From: Sporichthya brevicatena
GTDB taxonomy: Bacteria > Actinomycetota > Actinomycetes > Sporichthyales > Sporichthyaceae
Length of the DNA: 64,000 bases
NCBI RefSeq assembly: GCF_039525035.1
Contig: NZ_BAAAHE010000044.1
Span: 172,891 to 236,890 of the forward strand
Direction of reading: 5' to 3'
The position numbers and the translations under genes were made by a program. Below the pieces are notes generated by a model. That model was not told the DNA's origin and did no database searches. It saw only the letters and a list, made by a program, of their open reading frames with translations. The stretch's first letter is position 1, and each line of letters opens with the position of its first letter. Shown piece after piece: positions 27,926-37,054 of the stretch.

Positions 27926-29226
27926 GACTCGAGATCTCCTTCGACCCGCATCACGCTGGCAACAGCCCGGACGGCATCCATGGTCCGCAGGTGCGCGACC
28001 GTCGCGGCCAGGGCCGAGTCCGGGGCGCGGTGGGTGACCACGACGAGGGTCGCGTCGTCGGCGTGGCCGTGCTGACGAACCGTCTGGATCGAGACGCCGT
28101 GCTCGGCGAACGCGGCGGCCACCTGCGCCAGCACGCCGGGCTTCTCGGCCACGTCGAGGCAGATGTAGTACCGGGTGATCGTCTCGCCCATCGGCCGCAC
28201 CGCGAGCTGCGCGTAGGCCGACTCCCCCGGCCCGCGGCCGCCGACGACCTTGTGCCGCGCGACGGCGACGAGGTCGCCGAGGACGGCGCTCGCCGTCGGG
28301 CCGCCACCGGCGCCGCGGCCGTAGAACATGACCTGACCGGCCGCCTCGGCCTCGACGAACACCGCGTTGAATGCGTCGCCGACCCCGGCGAGGGGGTGGG
28401 AGCGCGGAATCATTGCCGGGTGCACCCGCACGCCGATCGTCGAGCCGTCCGGGGAGAGCTCGCAGATCGCGAGGAGCTTGATGACCGAGTTCATGTCGCG
28501 CGCGCTCGCGACGTCGGCGGCGCTGACCTCGGTGATGCCTTCGCGGTAGACGTCGGCCGCCGTCACGCGGCTGTGGAACGCGAGGCTGGCGAGGATCGCC
28601 GCCTTGGCCGCGGCGTCGAAGCCCTCGACGTCCGCGGAGGGGTCGGCCTCGGCGTAGCCGAGCGCACTCGCCTCCTCCAGCGCCTCGGTGAAGCCGGCGC
28701 CGGTCTCGTGCATCCGCGACAGGATGAAGTTGGTGGTGCCGTTGACGATGCCGAGCACGCGGTGGACCTGGTCCCCCACCATCGACTCGCGCAGCGGGCG
28801 CAGCAGCGGGATCGCCCCGGCGACCGCCGCCTCGTAGTAGAGGTCCACGCCGTGCTTCTCGGCGGCGGCGTACAGCGTCGCGCCGTCCTCGGCGAGCAGC
28901 GCCTTGTTCGCGCTGACCACGGACGCGCCGTGCTCCATCGCCGACAGGATCAGCGAGCGCGCGGGCTCGATCCCGCCGATGACCTCGACCACCACGTCAC
29001 AGCCGCGGGTGACCAGCTCGGCGGAGTCGGTCGTGAACAGCGACTCGGGGACGCCGAGCTCGGCCGCCTTCTCTGGGATGCGCTTGGCGCGCCGGACGGC
29101 GATGCCGACCAGCTCCAACGGGGCACCCACCCGCTGCGTGAGGTCGTCGGCCTGCGTCTGGAGCTGCCGGACCACCTCGGTGCCGACCACTCCGCAGCCG
29201 AGAAGTCCTACTCGGATCGGGGCCAT
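27922..29226 (-). CDS. hom: homoserine dehydrogenase with ACT domain
   Basis: Reduces aspartate semialdehyde to homoserine. 434 residues from the ATG at 29226: NAD(P)-binding [13 protein letters not shown] at the N-terminus, catalytic domain with [11 protein letters not shown] and the Lys/Asp catalytic region [21 protein letters not shown], and a C-terminal ACT domain ([20 protein letters not shown], about 350-425) for feedback control by threonine. An upstream ATG at 29259 is possible; 29226 is preferred because it gives the family N-terminus [12 protein letters not shown], though GGAGG is only 2-3 bases away. Follows lysA. Confidence 0.95.
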   Translation of the reverse strand: MAPIRVGLLGCGVVGTEVVRQLQTQADDLTQRVGAPLELVGIAVRRAKRIPEKAAELGVPESLFTTDSAELVTRGCDVVVEVIGGIEPARSLILSAMEHGASVVSANKALLAEDGATLYAAAEKHGVDLYYEAAVAGAIPLLRPLRESMVGDQVHRVLGIVNGTTNFILSRMHETGAGFTEALEEASALGYAEADPSADVEGFDAAAKAAILASLAFHSRVTAADVYREGITEVSAADVASARDMNSVIKLLAICELSPDGSTIGVRVHPAMIPRSHPLAGVGDAFNAVFVEAEAAGQVMFYGRGAGGGPTASAVLGDLVAVARHKVVGGRGPGESAYAQLAVRPMGETITRYYICLDVAEKPGVLAQVAAAFAEHGVSIQTVRQHGHADDATLVVVTHRAPDSALAATVAHLRTMDAVRAVASVMRVEGDLES

Positions 29227-29303
29227 CACCTCCCCGCCCTTGCGGCGTTGCGCACTCATGTCGGGGATTCTTCCATCCGGACCGGCGAGCACCGGGCCCG
29301 CGC

Positions 29304-30704
29304 TCACCCGACGTCCAGTCGGGCCAGGTCCTCGTCGGTCTCCCGGCGGACGATCACGCGGGCCTCGCCGTCGCGCACGGCGACGACCGGGGGCCGGCCC
29401 AGCAGGTTGTAGTTGCTGGCCATCGACCGGCAGTAGGCCCCGGTCGCGGCGACGGCGACCAGGTCCCCGGGCGCGATGTCGGCCGGCAGGTAGAGGTCCC
29501 GGACGACGATGTCGCCGCTCTCGCAGTGCTTGCCGACCAGCCGCGACAGCGCCGGCGGGGCGTCCGAGGCGCGGGAGACGAGCGCTGCGGTGTAGCTGGC
29601 GTCGTACAGCGCGGTCCGGATGTTGTCGCTCATCCCGCCGTCGACGGAGACGTAGGCGCGGGTCGCTCCCCCGCTGACGGCGACCGGCTTGACCGTCCCG
29701 ACCTCGTAGAGGGTCACCGTGCCGGGGCCGGCGATCGCGCGGCCGGGCTCGACCGACAGCCGCGGCACCGCCAGACCGGCGCTCGCGCAGGCCCGCTCGA
29801 CGATCGCGACCAGCGACTTCGCCATGGCGGCGACGTCGGCCGGGTCGTCGTCGGAGGTGTAGGCGATGCCCAGCCCGCCGCCGAGGTCGAGCTCGGGCAG
29901 CTCGACGCCGTGCTCGTCCCGGATCGCCGAGGCCAGCCCGACCAGGCGGGAGGCGGCGACCTCGAAGCCGTCGGTGTCGAAGATCTGGGAGCCGATGTGC
30001 GAGTGCAGCCCGATCAGCTCCAGCGACGGGAGCATCAGGATGCGGCGGACCGCCTCGGCCGCCGCGCCGCCGGCGAGGGAGAACCCGAACTTCTGGTCCT
30101 CGTGGGCGGTGGCGATGAACTCGTGGGTGTGCGCCTCGACCCCGACCGTCACGCGGACCTGGACGCGGGCGCGGACGCCGCGCTCGCGGGCGACGTCGGC
30201 CAGGCGCACGATCTCGGCGAAGGAGTCGACGACGATCCGGCCGACCCCGGCGTCCAGGGCCGTCGCGAGCTCGGCGGTGGACTTGTTGTTGCCGTGGAAG
30301 GCGATGCGCTCGGTCGGGAATCCGGCACGGAGCGCGATCGCGAGCTCGCCGGAGCTGCAGACGTCGAGCCCGAGCCCCTCCTCCGCGACCCAGCGCGCCA
30401 CCGCGCTGCAGAGGAAGGCCTTGCCCGCGTAGAAAACATCGGAGCCGGCGAAGGACTCGGCGTACGCGCGGGCCCGGGACCGGAAGTCGGACTCGTCCAG
30501 CAGGTAGGCGGGGGTGCCGAACTCGGCCGCGAGGTCACGGACGTCGAGACCGGCGAGGGTGCAGACCCCGTCGTCCCGGCGGCGGAAGTTCTGCGGCCAG
30601 ACCAGCGGGTCGAGGGCGTTGAGGTCCTCCGGCGCGGCCGCGACCCCGTCGGCGTGCAGGACCTCGGCGTGCCGCGGCCCCGCGGGGTGCGCGGAGCGGC
30701 TCAT
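29304..30704 (-). CDS. lysA: diaminopimelate decarboxylase
   Basis: Last step of lysine synthesis, PLP-dependent. 466 residues; the PLP Lys is Lys95 in FYAGKAFLC, and [12 protein letters not shown] near residue 390 holds the Cys/Glu substrate residues. The glycine-rich phosphate-binding [12 protein letters not shown] is present. An N-terminal extension of about 45 residues relative to E. coli is usual in actinobacteria. Starts 4 bases after argS stops. Confidence 0.95.
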   Translation of the reverse strand: MSRSAHPAGPRHAEVLHADGVAAAPEDLNALDPLVWPQNFRRRDDGVCTLAGLDVRDLAAEFGTPAYLLDESDFRSRARAYAESFAGSDVFYAGKAFLCSAVARWVAEEGLGLDVCSSGELAIALRAGFPTERIAFHGNNKSTAELATALDAGVGRIVVDSFAEIVRLADVARERGVRARVQVRVTVGVEAHTHEFIATAHEDQKFGFSLAGGAAAEAVRRILMLPSLELIGLHSHIGSQIFDTDGFEVAASRLVGLASAIRDEHGVELPELDLGGGLGIAYTSDDDPADVAAMAKSLVAIVERACASAGLAVPRLSVEPGRAIAGPGTVTLYEVGTVKPVAVSGGATRAYVSVDGGMSDNIRTALYDASYTAALVSRASDAPPALSRLVGKHCESGDIVVRDLYLPADIAPGDLVAVAATGAYCRSMASNYNLLGRPPVVAVRDGEARVIVRRETDEDLARLDVG

Positions 30705-30708
30705 GCGT

Positions 30709-32370
30709 TCACATCCGTTCCGGGGCGGAGACGCCGAGCATCGCGAGGCCGTTGGAGATCACCGTGCGCGTGGCGTCGTTGAGCCACAGGCGCGCCTTGT
30801 GCAGGTCGGAGATCTCCTCCTCCCCGCGGGGCAGGATCCGGCACCCGTCGTAGAACCGGTGATAGACGCCGGCGAGCTCCTCCAGGTACCGCGCGATCCG
30901 GTGCGGCTCGCGCAGCTCGGCGGCGGACGCGACGACCCGCGGGAAGTCGCCGAGCACCGCGAGCAGCCGCGCCTCGCGGTCGTCGGCGAGCAGCTCGGGG
31001 CGGAAGGACTCCGGCGCCGACCAGTCGATGCCGAGGTCCCGGGCGTTGGCGGCGACGCGGAAGGTCCGCGCGGCCACGTACTGGACGTAGTAGACCGGGT
31101 TCTCCGGCGCCTGCCGGGTGATCTCCTCGACGTCGATCGTCAACTGGCTGTCGGTCGAGGACCGGGCGAGCGTGTAGCGGGCGGCGTCGACGCCGACCAG
31201 GTCGACGAGGTCGTCGAGCGTGACGATCGTGCCCGCCCGCTTCGACATCTTCAGTTCCTGGCCACCCTGCAGCAGCTTGACCAGCTGCCCGATCAGGACG
31301 AGCACCGAGGTGTCCGGGTCGTCGCCGGCGCAGGCCGCGAGCGCCCGGAGCCGGCCGATGTAGCCGTGGTGGTCGGCGCCGAGCATGTAGATGCAGGTGT
31401 CGAAGCCACGGCCGCGCTTGTCGAGGTAGTACGCCGCGTCGGCGGCGAAGTAGGTCTTCTCCCCGTCGGCCTTGACCAGGACCCGGTCCTTGTCGTCGCC
31501 GAAGTCGGTGGTCCGCAGCCAGACCGCGCCGTCCTGGTCGTAGACGTGGCCCTGCTCGCGCAGGGTCGCGATCGCCAGATCGACCCGGCCGGACTCATGC
31601 AGGCTCCGCTCGGAGAACCAGACGTCGTAGTGGACGCCGAACTTCTCCAGGCTGGCCGCGATCTCGGCGAGCATCAGCCGGTAGCCACGCTCCCGGAACT
31701 CCGGCAGCGCCTCCTCGTCCGGGGCGTCGGCCAGGTGCGGGGCGGCCTCGAGGATCTTGGCGGCGATGTCGGCGATGTACTGCCCGCCGTAGCCGTCCTC
31801 GGGCGCCGGGAGCCCGCGGCCCGCCGCCACCAGGGACTGCGCGAACTTCTCCATCTGCACGCCGGCGTCGTTGATGTAGTACTCGCTCGCGACGTCGGCG
31901 CCCGCCGCCTCCAGGATCCGGCGCAGGCTGTCACCGACCGCCGCCCACCGCGTGTGTCCGAGGTGCACCGGGCCGGTCGGGTTCGCGGAGACGAACTCCA
32001 GGTTGACCCGCTGCTTGCGCAGGGCCTCGGACCGGCCGTAGGCGGTCCCGGCCAGCACGATCTGGTACGCGAGCCGGCCGGCCGCGCCCGAGTCGAGGGT
32101 GATGTTGAGGAAGCCCGGGCCGGCGACGTCGACCCGCTCGATGCCCGAGGCGCGGCGCAGGTGCTTGGCGAGGATCTCGCCGATCTCGCGCGGGGGCTTG
32201 CGGGCCGGCTTGGCCAGCTGCATGGCGACGTTGGTGGCGTAGTCCCCGTGCTCCCGGGTCTTGGTCCGCTCGACGTGGACCTCCCGGGGGACCTCAGCCT
32301 CAAGTTCACCGGCCTGCACCGCGGTGTACACGGCGATCTGGACGGCGTCAGCAAGCTCGGCGGGAGTCAC
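30709..32370 (-). CDS. argS: arginyl-tRNA synthetase
   Basis: 553 residues, class I enzyme. HIGH signature appears as HLGH in [14 protein letters not shown], and the KMSKS loop as KMSKRAG. The N-terminal Add1 domain and the C-terminal anticodon-binding domain (DALRV-type helices, here [21 protein letters not shown]) are complete. GTG start at 32370 chosen because residues before it are Arg/Ser junk overlapping the response regulator; the start lies 10 bases after that gene. A tRNA-Arg gene lies 1.5 kb away at 33889-33960. Confidence 0.95.
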   Translation of the reverse strand: MTPAELADAVQIAVYTAVQAGELEAEVPREVHVERTKTREHGDYATNVAMQLAKPARKPPREIGEILAKHLRRASGIERVDVAGPGFLNITLDSGAAGRLAYQIVLAGTAYGRSEALRKQRVNLEFVSANPTGPVHLGHTRWAAVGDSLRRILEAAGADVASEYYINDAGVQMEKFAQSLVAAGRGLPAPEDGYGGQYIADIAAKILEAAPHLADAPDEEALPEFRERGYRLMLAEIAASLEKFGVHYDVWFSERSLHESGRVDLAIATLREQGHVYDQDGAVWLRTTDFGDDKDRVLVKADGEKTYFAADAAYYLDKRGRGFDTCIYMLGADHHGYIGRLRALAACAGDDPDTSVLVLIGQLVKLLQGGQELKMSKRAGTIVTLDDLVDLVGVDAARYTLARSSTDSQLTIDVEEITRQAPENPVYYVQYVAARTFRVAANARDLGIDWSAPESFRPELLADDREARLLAVLGDFPRVVASAAELREPHRIARYLEELAGVYHRFYDGCRILPRGEEEISDLHKARLWLNDATRTVISNGLAMLGVSAPERM

Positions 32371-32380
32371 CCGCGGAAGC

Positions 32381-32824
32381 CTAGTGGCCCGTCGAGGTCC
32401 GCTCTTCCGACTTCCGCGCCGGCTCGGCCGGGAGCGGCGGACGGACGGTGGCGCCCGCCACACGCCGGATCGTCGCGACGAGGTCCTGCGGCGCAAAAGG
32501 CTTGGTCAGGACGGCGTCGATGCCGATCTCGTCCGCCCGAACCCGGTCCCGCGGCGTCGCGGCGGCGGTGATCAGGACGAGCGGGATGTGTCGACTGTGT
32601 TCCGCCTCACGCAGCCGCGCGGCGGCCGTCAGTCCGTCGAGGGCCGGCATCACGAGGTCGAGCGTGATGACGTCCGGCGGGTTCGTGCGGACCATCGTCA
32701 GGCACTCCCGACCGTCAGCCGCCTGCTCGACCTCGAACCCCTCCAGCTCGAGGTTCAGGCGAATGAGGCGCCGCACGGGCTCGTCGTCGTCGACGACAAG
32801 CACGCGGAGGGTGGGTGTCCGCAC
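32381..32824 (-). CDS. stand-alone CheY-like response regulator
   Basis: 147 residues, a receiver domain with no output domain. Phospho-acceptor Asp56 ([10 protein letters not shown]), acidic pair Asp12-Asp13, Thr86 and Lys108 (LTKPF) are all present, so it should be phosphorylatable. The tail (about 120-147, [14 protein letters not shown]) is disordered. No histidine kinase is nearby. The GTG start at 32824 is supported by a TAGTCT box 6 bases upstream (leaderless). Directly precedes argS, suggesting co-transcription; its partner is unknown. Confidence 0.9.
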   Translation of the reverse strand: MRTPTLRVLVVDDDEPVRRLIRLNLELEGFEVEQAADGRECLTMVRTNPPDVITLDLVMPALDGLTAAARLREAEHSRHIPLVLITAAATPRDRVRADEIGIDAVLTKPFAPQDLVATIRRVAGATVRPPLPAEPARKSEERTSTGH

Positions 32825-32830
32825 TCTCGG

Positions 32831-32836
32831 AGACTA
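32831..32836 (-). promoter_or_regulatory. putative -10 box, leaderless response-regulator/argS transcript
   Basis: TAGTCT on the minus strand fits TANNNT and ends 6 bases before the GTG at 32824; no Shine-Dalgarno sequence lies between. Confidence 0.5.
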
Positions 32837-33018
32837 TCGACGGCCGCACCGCCGTACGGGTGTTTTGCCCGATTTATGAGAACGGTGCGTTCTACGGAAA
32901 AGCTGCAGGGACATCCTGGAAAAACCCGGACAGTCCCGGCAGTATCCCCGCAAGGACCGTCGCGCCCCCGCCACGGCCCTGTTTCCCCGTACGCAACATC
33001 TCTCCCACGGAGTGGCTC

Positions 33019-33243
33019 ATGCAGAGCAACAGCCCCGGTCGCCACCGCAAGCCCACCCGGACCGCCAAGTTCGCCGCCCGCACCGCCCTCACGGCCGGCG
33101 CCGCTTTCACTGCAGTCCTGGTCTCCGGTGGCGCCGCCACCGCCGCGACCCCCGACACCCAGCCCCAGTACCCCCTCCCCTGCACGGGGTACCCGATCGA
33201 CTCGGTCCTCAAGGCGATCGCCGGCTCCTACTGCGGCAGCTGA
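33019..33243 (+). CDS. small secreted protein with CTGxPIDxVL motif
   Basis: 74 residues. Start MQSNSPGRHRKPTRTAKFAA is basic, followed by a hydrophobic export helix ending in AATAAT near residue 43. The mature peptide is only about 30 residues: QPQYPLPCTGYPIDSVLKAI then GSYCGS, with two Cys that could form one disulfide. The HRKPTR start resembles exported actinobacterial wall-active proteins. Related to the N-terminal half of the protein at 9408-9821 by the shared motif. A strong terminator follows at 33273-33302, so it is probably a single-gene transcript. Function unknown. Confidence 0.65.
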   Translation: MQSNSPGRHRKPTRTAKFAARTALTAGAAFTAVLVSGGAATAATPDTQPQYPLPCTGYPIDSVLKAIAGSYCGS

Positions 33244-33272
33244 CCCTCAGCCCGGAGTTTGTAGTTCACGCC

Positions 33273-33302
33273 AAAGACCCCCGGTTTCGACCGGGGGTCT
33301 TT
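33273..33302 (+). terminator. perfect 12-bp hairpin terminator
   Basis: AAAGACCCCCGG pairs exactly with CCGGGGGTCTTT across a TTTCGA loop, 30 bases after the stop of the small secreted gene. The right arm ends in TTT, the clearest intrinsic terminator in the window. Confidence 0.9.
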
Positions 33303-33398
33303 GCGTGTCCGGACCCCCCGGCCCGGGCTTGGCCCGCCCTTGATTGATGCCGGTCGTCTCCGCGCGTGTGCTGGAGGGAGGTCGGCAAGGGAGGTCTC

Positions 33399-33854
33399 AT
33401 GGCTGGTCGTCACCGTCGCGCCGTCGTCGCCACCACCTCGGCGGCGCTGCTGATCGGAGGCCTCGCGGTCGTCGCCGCTCCCCCGGCCTCGGCCGCCTCC
33501 CGCGTGACGTTCTGCTTCACCTGGGAGGGCAACGGCACCGACGGCGTCCAGCGGTCCGGGACCCCGTACGTCGACGAACCGGTGTACCTCGTCCGCGTCG
33601 TGAACGGGAAGAAGCGGACGCTGCGCTCGGGTCGGACCGACCGCCGAGGTTGCGGCGAGTTCCGCACCCCGCGCAACGTGCGCGTCTTCGTCCGGGCGGC
33701 GACCGAGATCGGCCACACGAAGACCGGAGGTACCGCCGTCGACTTCTGGTCCGGCCGAACCCCCTCCGTCGCCCCCGGCGACTCTCCCGCCGTCCGCCGC
33801 GCCACCGTCACCAATCGAGGCAGCATCAGCGCGATCAGCCAACCGCGGCGGTAG
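33399..33854 (+). CDS. secreted protein of unknown function
   Basis: 151 residues. ATG at 33399 has GGGAGG 4 bases upstream; an upstream in-frame codon at 33366 is less likely. Signal peptide MAGRHRRAVVATTSAALLIG to about residue 34 (PASAAS cleavage region). The mature domain has two Cys (VTFCFTW and RRGCGEFRT) and looks like a beta-sandwich (VYLVRVVNGKKRTLRSGRTD, VRVFVRAATEIG). No family recognised. Converges on tRNA-Arg, 34 bases away. Confidence 0.65.
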   Translation: MAGRHRRAVVATTSAALLIGGLAVVAAPPASAASRVTFCFTWEGNGTDGVQRSGTPYVDEPVYLVRVVNGKKRTLRSGRTDRRGCGEFRTPRNVRVFVRAATEIGHTKTGGTAVDFWSGRTPSVAPGDSPAVRRATVTNRGSISAISQPRR

Positions 33855-33888
33855 ATCGTTCGGCGCATCGGCGCCAAGGAAGAGTGTG

Positions 33889-33960
33889 TGCCCCCGGCAG
33901 GATTCGAACCTGCGCACCCGGCTCCGGAGGCCGATGCTCTATCCCCTGAGCTACGGGGGC
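33889..33960 (-). tRNA. tRNA-Arg(CCG)
   Basis: 72 bases on the minus strand forming a full cloverleaf: acceptor GCCCCCG/CGGGGGC, D-arm GCTC/GAGC, anticodon stem TCGGC/GCCGG with loop CTCCGGA (anticodon CCG, reading CGG), T-arm GCAGG-TTCGAAT-CCTGC and discriminator A. The 3' CCA is not encoded. It reads a codon heavily used in this GC-rich genome. Confidence 0.95.
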
Positions 33961-34212
33961 TCGGGAACCCGGAGAGGTTATCGCACGCGTCGCGGTGGTC
34001 CGCGCGGGCTCGGCCGTGAACGACACGACACTGGCGCGGCGGCTCGGGAGGGAGGAGGCTGACGCCGCGGCCGATCTCGACCGCGCCACGAACGGTCGCC
34101 CGAGCCGGTTTCGAAGTCCTCCGGGTGCGCCGGTATCACCGCCGCGGTTCCTGCCCGTCGCGGCGCGGCGCACCTTGCTCGGACCGACCGTCACCCACGA
34201 GTGAGGGTCCTC

Positions 34213-35052
34213 ATGAGACGCACTGCCGCTCTGACGACCGCCGCGCTGATCGCGCTGACGGCGTGTTCCAACGACGATGACGACGACCTCGAGAGTCTCG
34301 TGCCCGCTGCGGCGGACAGTCCCGTCGCAGCCGGGCCCCCCGCCGGCGACGGGCCCAGCCAGACGCTCGGAAACGGCAAGGTCTGGACGTACGTCACCTC
34401 AGCCGCCGGCCAGCCCGTCGAGGTGGGCGTCCGCTTCTCGGCCACCGCGTTGGAAGGCCTGGCCTCGGACACGCACGGGGATCTGCACCCGGTCGCGATG
34501 GTCCTCAACTTCCCGACCGACGCCGCGACCGGCGTGCTCGACCACGTCGAGCTCTACTGGAATCCGCAGGGCCACGAACCGCCGGGCGTGTGGGACAAGG
34601 CCCACTTCGACTACCACTTCTACCTGACCGACGAAGCCGCGGTGCGGGAGATCGTGCCCACCGCACCGGACTTCGCCGCGAAGGCGGCGAGAATCCCGGA
34701 CGCGAAGTACATCGCCGCCGACTTCGTCGCCCCGCCCGGGACCGCGGTCGAGAACACGATCCCCGGTATGGGCCTGCACTGGTTGGACGGCACCGAGCCG
34801 CCGGTGCCCGGGCAGTACACCTTCACCGAGACGATGATTCACGGCTCGTACGACGGAGCCGTCACCTTCATCGAACCGATGATCACGCGCGAGTGGTTGC
34901 TGACGAAGCCCACGTTGAACGAGGCGATCAAGCAACCGCAGGCCTACCAGCGCACCGGCCTCTGGCCGACGACCTACAGCGTCCGGTTCGACTCCGCGAC
35001 GAACGAGTACTCCGTCGCCCTCGGCGGCTTCGTCCAGCGCACATCGTCCTGA
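34213..35052 (+). CDS. secreted lipoprotein, DUF5602/TTHB210-like
   Basis: 279 residues. The ATG at 34213 is preceded by GAGGG at 6 bases; a GTG at 34201 is an alternative. Signal peptide MRRTAALTTAALIALTACSN has the lipobox LTAC, so Cys18 should be acylated. An acidic linker (NDDDDD) follows. The mature domain contains HFDYHFYL, KYIAADFVAPPGTAVENTIP and GMGLHWLDGTEP, with many His/Asp, resembling proteins of the DUF5602 (TTHB210-like) group, of unknown function. Family name is from memory of the pattern. Confidence 0.7.
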   Translation: MRRTAALTTAALIALTACSNDDDDDLESLVPAAADSPVAAGPPAGDGPSQTLGNGKVWTYVTSAAGQPVEVGVRFSATALEGLASDTHGDLHPVAMVLNFPTDAATGVLDHVELYWNPQGHEPPGVWDKAHFDYHFYLTDEAAVREIVPTAPDFAAKAARIPDAKYIAADFVAPPGTAVENTIPGMGLHWLDGTEPPVPGQYTFTETMIHGSYDGAVTFIEPMITREWLLTKPTLNEAIKQPQAYQRTGLWPTTYSVRFDSATNEYSVALGGFVQRTSS

Positions 35053-35088
35053 GCCGTCGCCGCGTCGCCCGCGGCGTCCGACGTCAAG

Positions 35089-35132
35089 AAGGGGTGACAC
35101 CCCTTACTCCGTAGTAAGGGGTGTCACCCTTT
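35089..35132. terminator. large dyad, possible bidirectional terminator
   Basis: Near-perfect inverted repeat of about 18 bases (arms 35090-35108 and 35113-35131, loop CCGT). Each arm is itself close to a palindrome (AAGGGGTGACACCCCTT), so the site can fold as one long hairpin or as two small ones. It lies 37 bases after the lipoprotein gene and before the DUF222/HNH gene. Confidence 0.6.
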
Positions 35133-35141
35133 CTTCACACG

Positions 35142-35174
35142 ACCTGCACTGGAGATGACATCTCTTGTGCAGGT
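35142..35174. repeat. 33-base dyad upstream of the DUF222/HNH gene
   Basis: ACCTGCAC (35142-35149) pairs with GTGCAGGT (35167-35174) and GAGATG (35152-35157) with CATCTC (35159-35164), separated by a 2-base internal loop and one central base. It lies only 10 bases after the dyad at 35089-35132. It resembles an operator or recombination site rather than a terminator. Confidence 0.6.
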
Positions 35175-35266
35175 GCCGGTGGTGCTGATGAGGCGTCAGA
35201 GACGTTGCCGGGCTGGGTGATCCGGCGAAAACAGACTGTCGGTGGTGCCGTCTAGGTTCATCAGTG

Positions 35267-37003
35267 ATGACGGGGACATCGACAACAGCAGGGATACCCA
35301 CGCCGAGCGCGTGGGGCATCTCGTTGGGCATCGCACCCAGCAAGGCCGAGCGCGCGTCGATGACCGGGGCCGAGTCGGTCGCGCTGTTGCGCGCCGCTCA
35401 GCGGCAACTGAACGCCGCCCACGCGGTCTGGTTGGGCCTGGTGGCCGAGGTCGGATCCCGGGGGCTGGATTCCGCGGACGAGATCGTGCGCCTGGCGGCC
35501 CCGGACCGGTGGGGTGGGGACGAGGTCCGCACCGCGTTGCGGATCTCCGCGTACTCGGGCAACGAACTGCTCGACTTCGCCTGGGCCGTCGTGCGCCGCT
35601 TCCCGCGCCTGCACGCCGCGATGGCCGCGGGCGAGTTGAGCATCGAACGGGCCCGGGTGATCCATTTCTGGGTCCGGGACATGAGCGACGAGCACGCCAA
35701 CACCGTGATCGACGAGGTCCTCGGGCACTGCTCGATCGACGCCGACCGCCCGTGGACCAGTGAGCAGATCGGGGCCCGGTGCCGCACACTCGGCATCCAG
35801 CTCGATCCGGACTGGGCCCAACGCCGATTTGAAGAGGCTCACCGGGAGCGGCGGGTGATCTCCTGGCGCAACGAGGACGGCACCGCCACCCTCGCCGCGC
35901 AGAACCAGGACCCCGCCCGGGTCGCTGCCGCGATCGCCCGAGTCCGCAAGCTGGCTGATGATGCGAAGCGGGACGGTGATCCGCGGCCGGTGGATCACCT
36001 GCGCTCGGAGATCGCGCTCAACCTGCTCGACGGCACCTACGCCGACCTCACCGACGACCAGATCCTGGCCCACCTCGCCACCACCCGCCCCACCGACGAC
36101 GAGACGGACGAGACGGCCGACACCGACCAGACTGACGCGCGCGAAGAGCCCGAGCCGGAGCCGGCGCCCGCACCGCAGCCCGAGCCGGAGGCGGAGCCCG
36201 AGCCGGTGGCGGTGGCGCGGTCCCCGCACCGCGGGGTGCAGCTGACCGCGAAGGTCTCCACCCTGCTCGGGATGGACCGCGACCCCGCCGAGCTCGCCGG
36301 GCAGGGACCGATCCACGCCGAGTACGCCCGCAACCTCGCGAAGCAACTCTCGGCCGGGCAGTGGCGGTTCGCGGTCACCGGCCCCGACGGGTACGCGGTC
36401 TCCTCCGGACTGGTCACCGCGCGGCCGACCGGCTGGGAGCGGCGCCGGGCGGACGACCACGGCATCGTCGACCTGCTCATCCCCGCCGACCTGCTGGCCG
36501 CGCTCCTGGACGGCACGCTCACCAGCCCCGCACTCAAGCCCTGGTGGCCGGTACTGGAGGACATCGCCGACCACACCGCCACCGCGCCCACCGAGGACGA
36601 GGAGGCCGGGGACGAGGAGACCGGGGCCAAGGACGCCCGCCGCCGCTTCCCCCGCCAAGGACTACGCCGGGACACCCACCTGCGCATGACGACCTGCCAA
36701 GGCCCCGGCTGCCGCCTCCCCGCCGCCCGGTCCGAGATCGACCACACCCTCGACCACGCCCGCGGGGGCCTCACCCTCGCCGGGAACCTCGGACCCCTGT
36801 GCGAGCACGACCACGACCTCAAGACCAAAGGCGGCTGGCAACTCCTCCGGCTGTCCGACCGCAAGGTCCGCTGGATCACCCGCCTCGGCGCCGTCTACGA
36901 CGTCGAAATCCCACCCCTGATCGAGCCCGACCGGCCCGGCCGAGCCAGAGCACCCGGGGACCGACCACAACCCCGCCCCGCACCCGACGAGCCAGCAGCC
37001 TGA
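35267..37003 (+). CDS. DUF222 and HNH endonuclease domain protein (13E12-like)
   Basis: 578 residues. N-terminal DUF222 region (about 30-330, with LLRAAQRQLNAAHAVWLGLV and GELSIERARVIHFW), an acidic/Pro linker (about 280-325, EPEPEPAPAPQPEPE), and a C-terminal HNH nuclease domain: CQGPGCRLPAARSEIDHTLD, then NLGPLCEHDHDLKTKGG, with zinc Cys and the catalytic His. The family is abundant and repeated in actinobacterial genomes (13E12 repeats in M. tuberculosis) and is thought to be mobile, but its biological role is unknown. Only one copy is in this window. ATG at 35267 or GTG at 35264. Confidence 0.9.
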   Translation: MTGTSTTAGIPTPSAWGISLGIAPSKAERASMTGAESVALLRAAQRQLNAAHAVWLGLVAEVGSRGLDSADEIVRLAAPDRWGGDEVRTALRISAYSGNELLDFAWAVVRRFPRLHAAMAAGELSIERARVIHFWVRDMSDEHANTVIDEVLGHCSIDADRPWTSEQIGARCRTLGIQLDPDWAQRRFEEAHRERRVISWRNEDGTATLAAQNQDPARVAAAIARVRKLADDAKRDGDPRPVDHLRSEIALNLLDGTYADLTDDQILAHLATTRPTDDETDETADTDQTDAREEPEPEPAPAPQPEPEAEPEPVAVARSPHRGVQLTAKVSTLLGMDRDPAELAGQGPIHAEYARNLAKQLSAGQWRFAVTGPDGYAVSSGLVTARPTGWERRRADDHGIVDLLIPADLLAALLDGTLTSPALKPWWPVLEDIADHTATAPTEDEEAGDEETGAKDARRRFPRQGLRRDTHLRMTTCQGPGCRLPAARSEIDHTLDHARGGLTLAGNLGPLCEHDHDLKTKGGWQLLRLSDRKVRWITRLGAVYDVEIPPLIEPDRPGRARAPGDRPQPRPAPDEPAA

Positions 37004-37054
37004 GGCTCCCGGGGCGATGGCGGACGCCGGCGGCCGGGATCCAGCCCGGAGGAC

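Noticed and set aside
32825-33018. c-di-AMP (ydaO) type riboswitch before the small secreted gene, suggested by its HRKPTR start
   Set aside because: The leader lacks the conserved paired segments I would expect; only short GC stems are visible.
35053-37054. Complete insertion sequence or transposon around the DUF222/HNH gene
   Set aside because: No terminal inverted repeats or target duplication bracket the gene; the dyads are on one side only.
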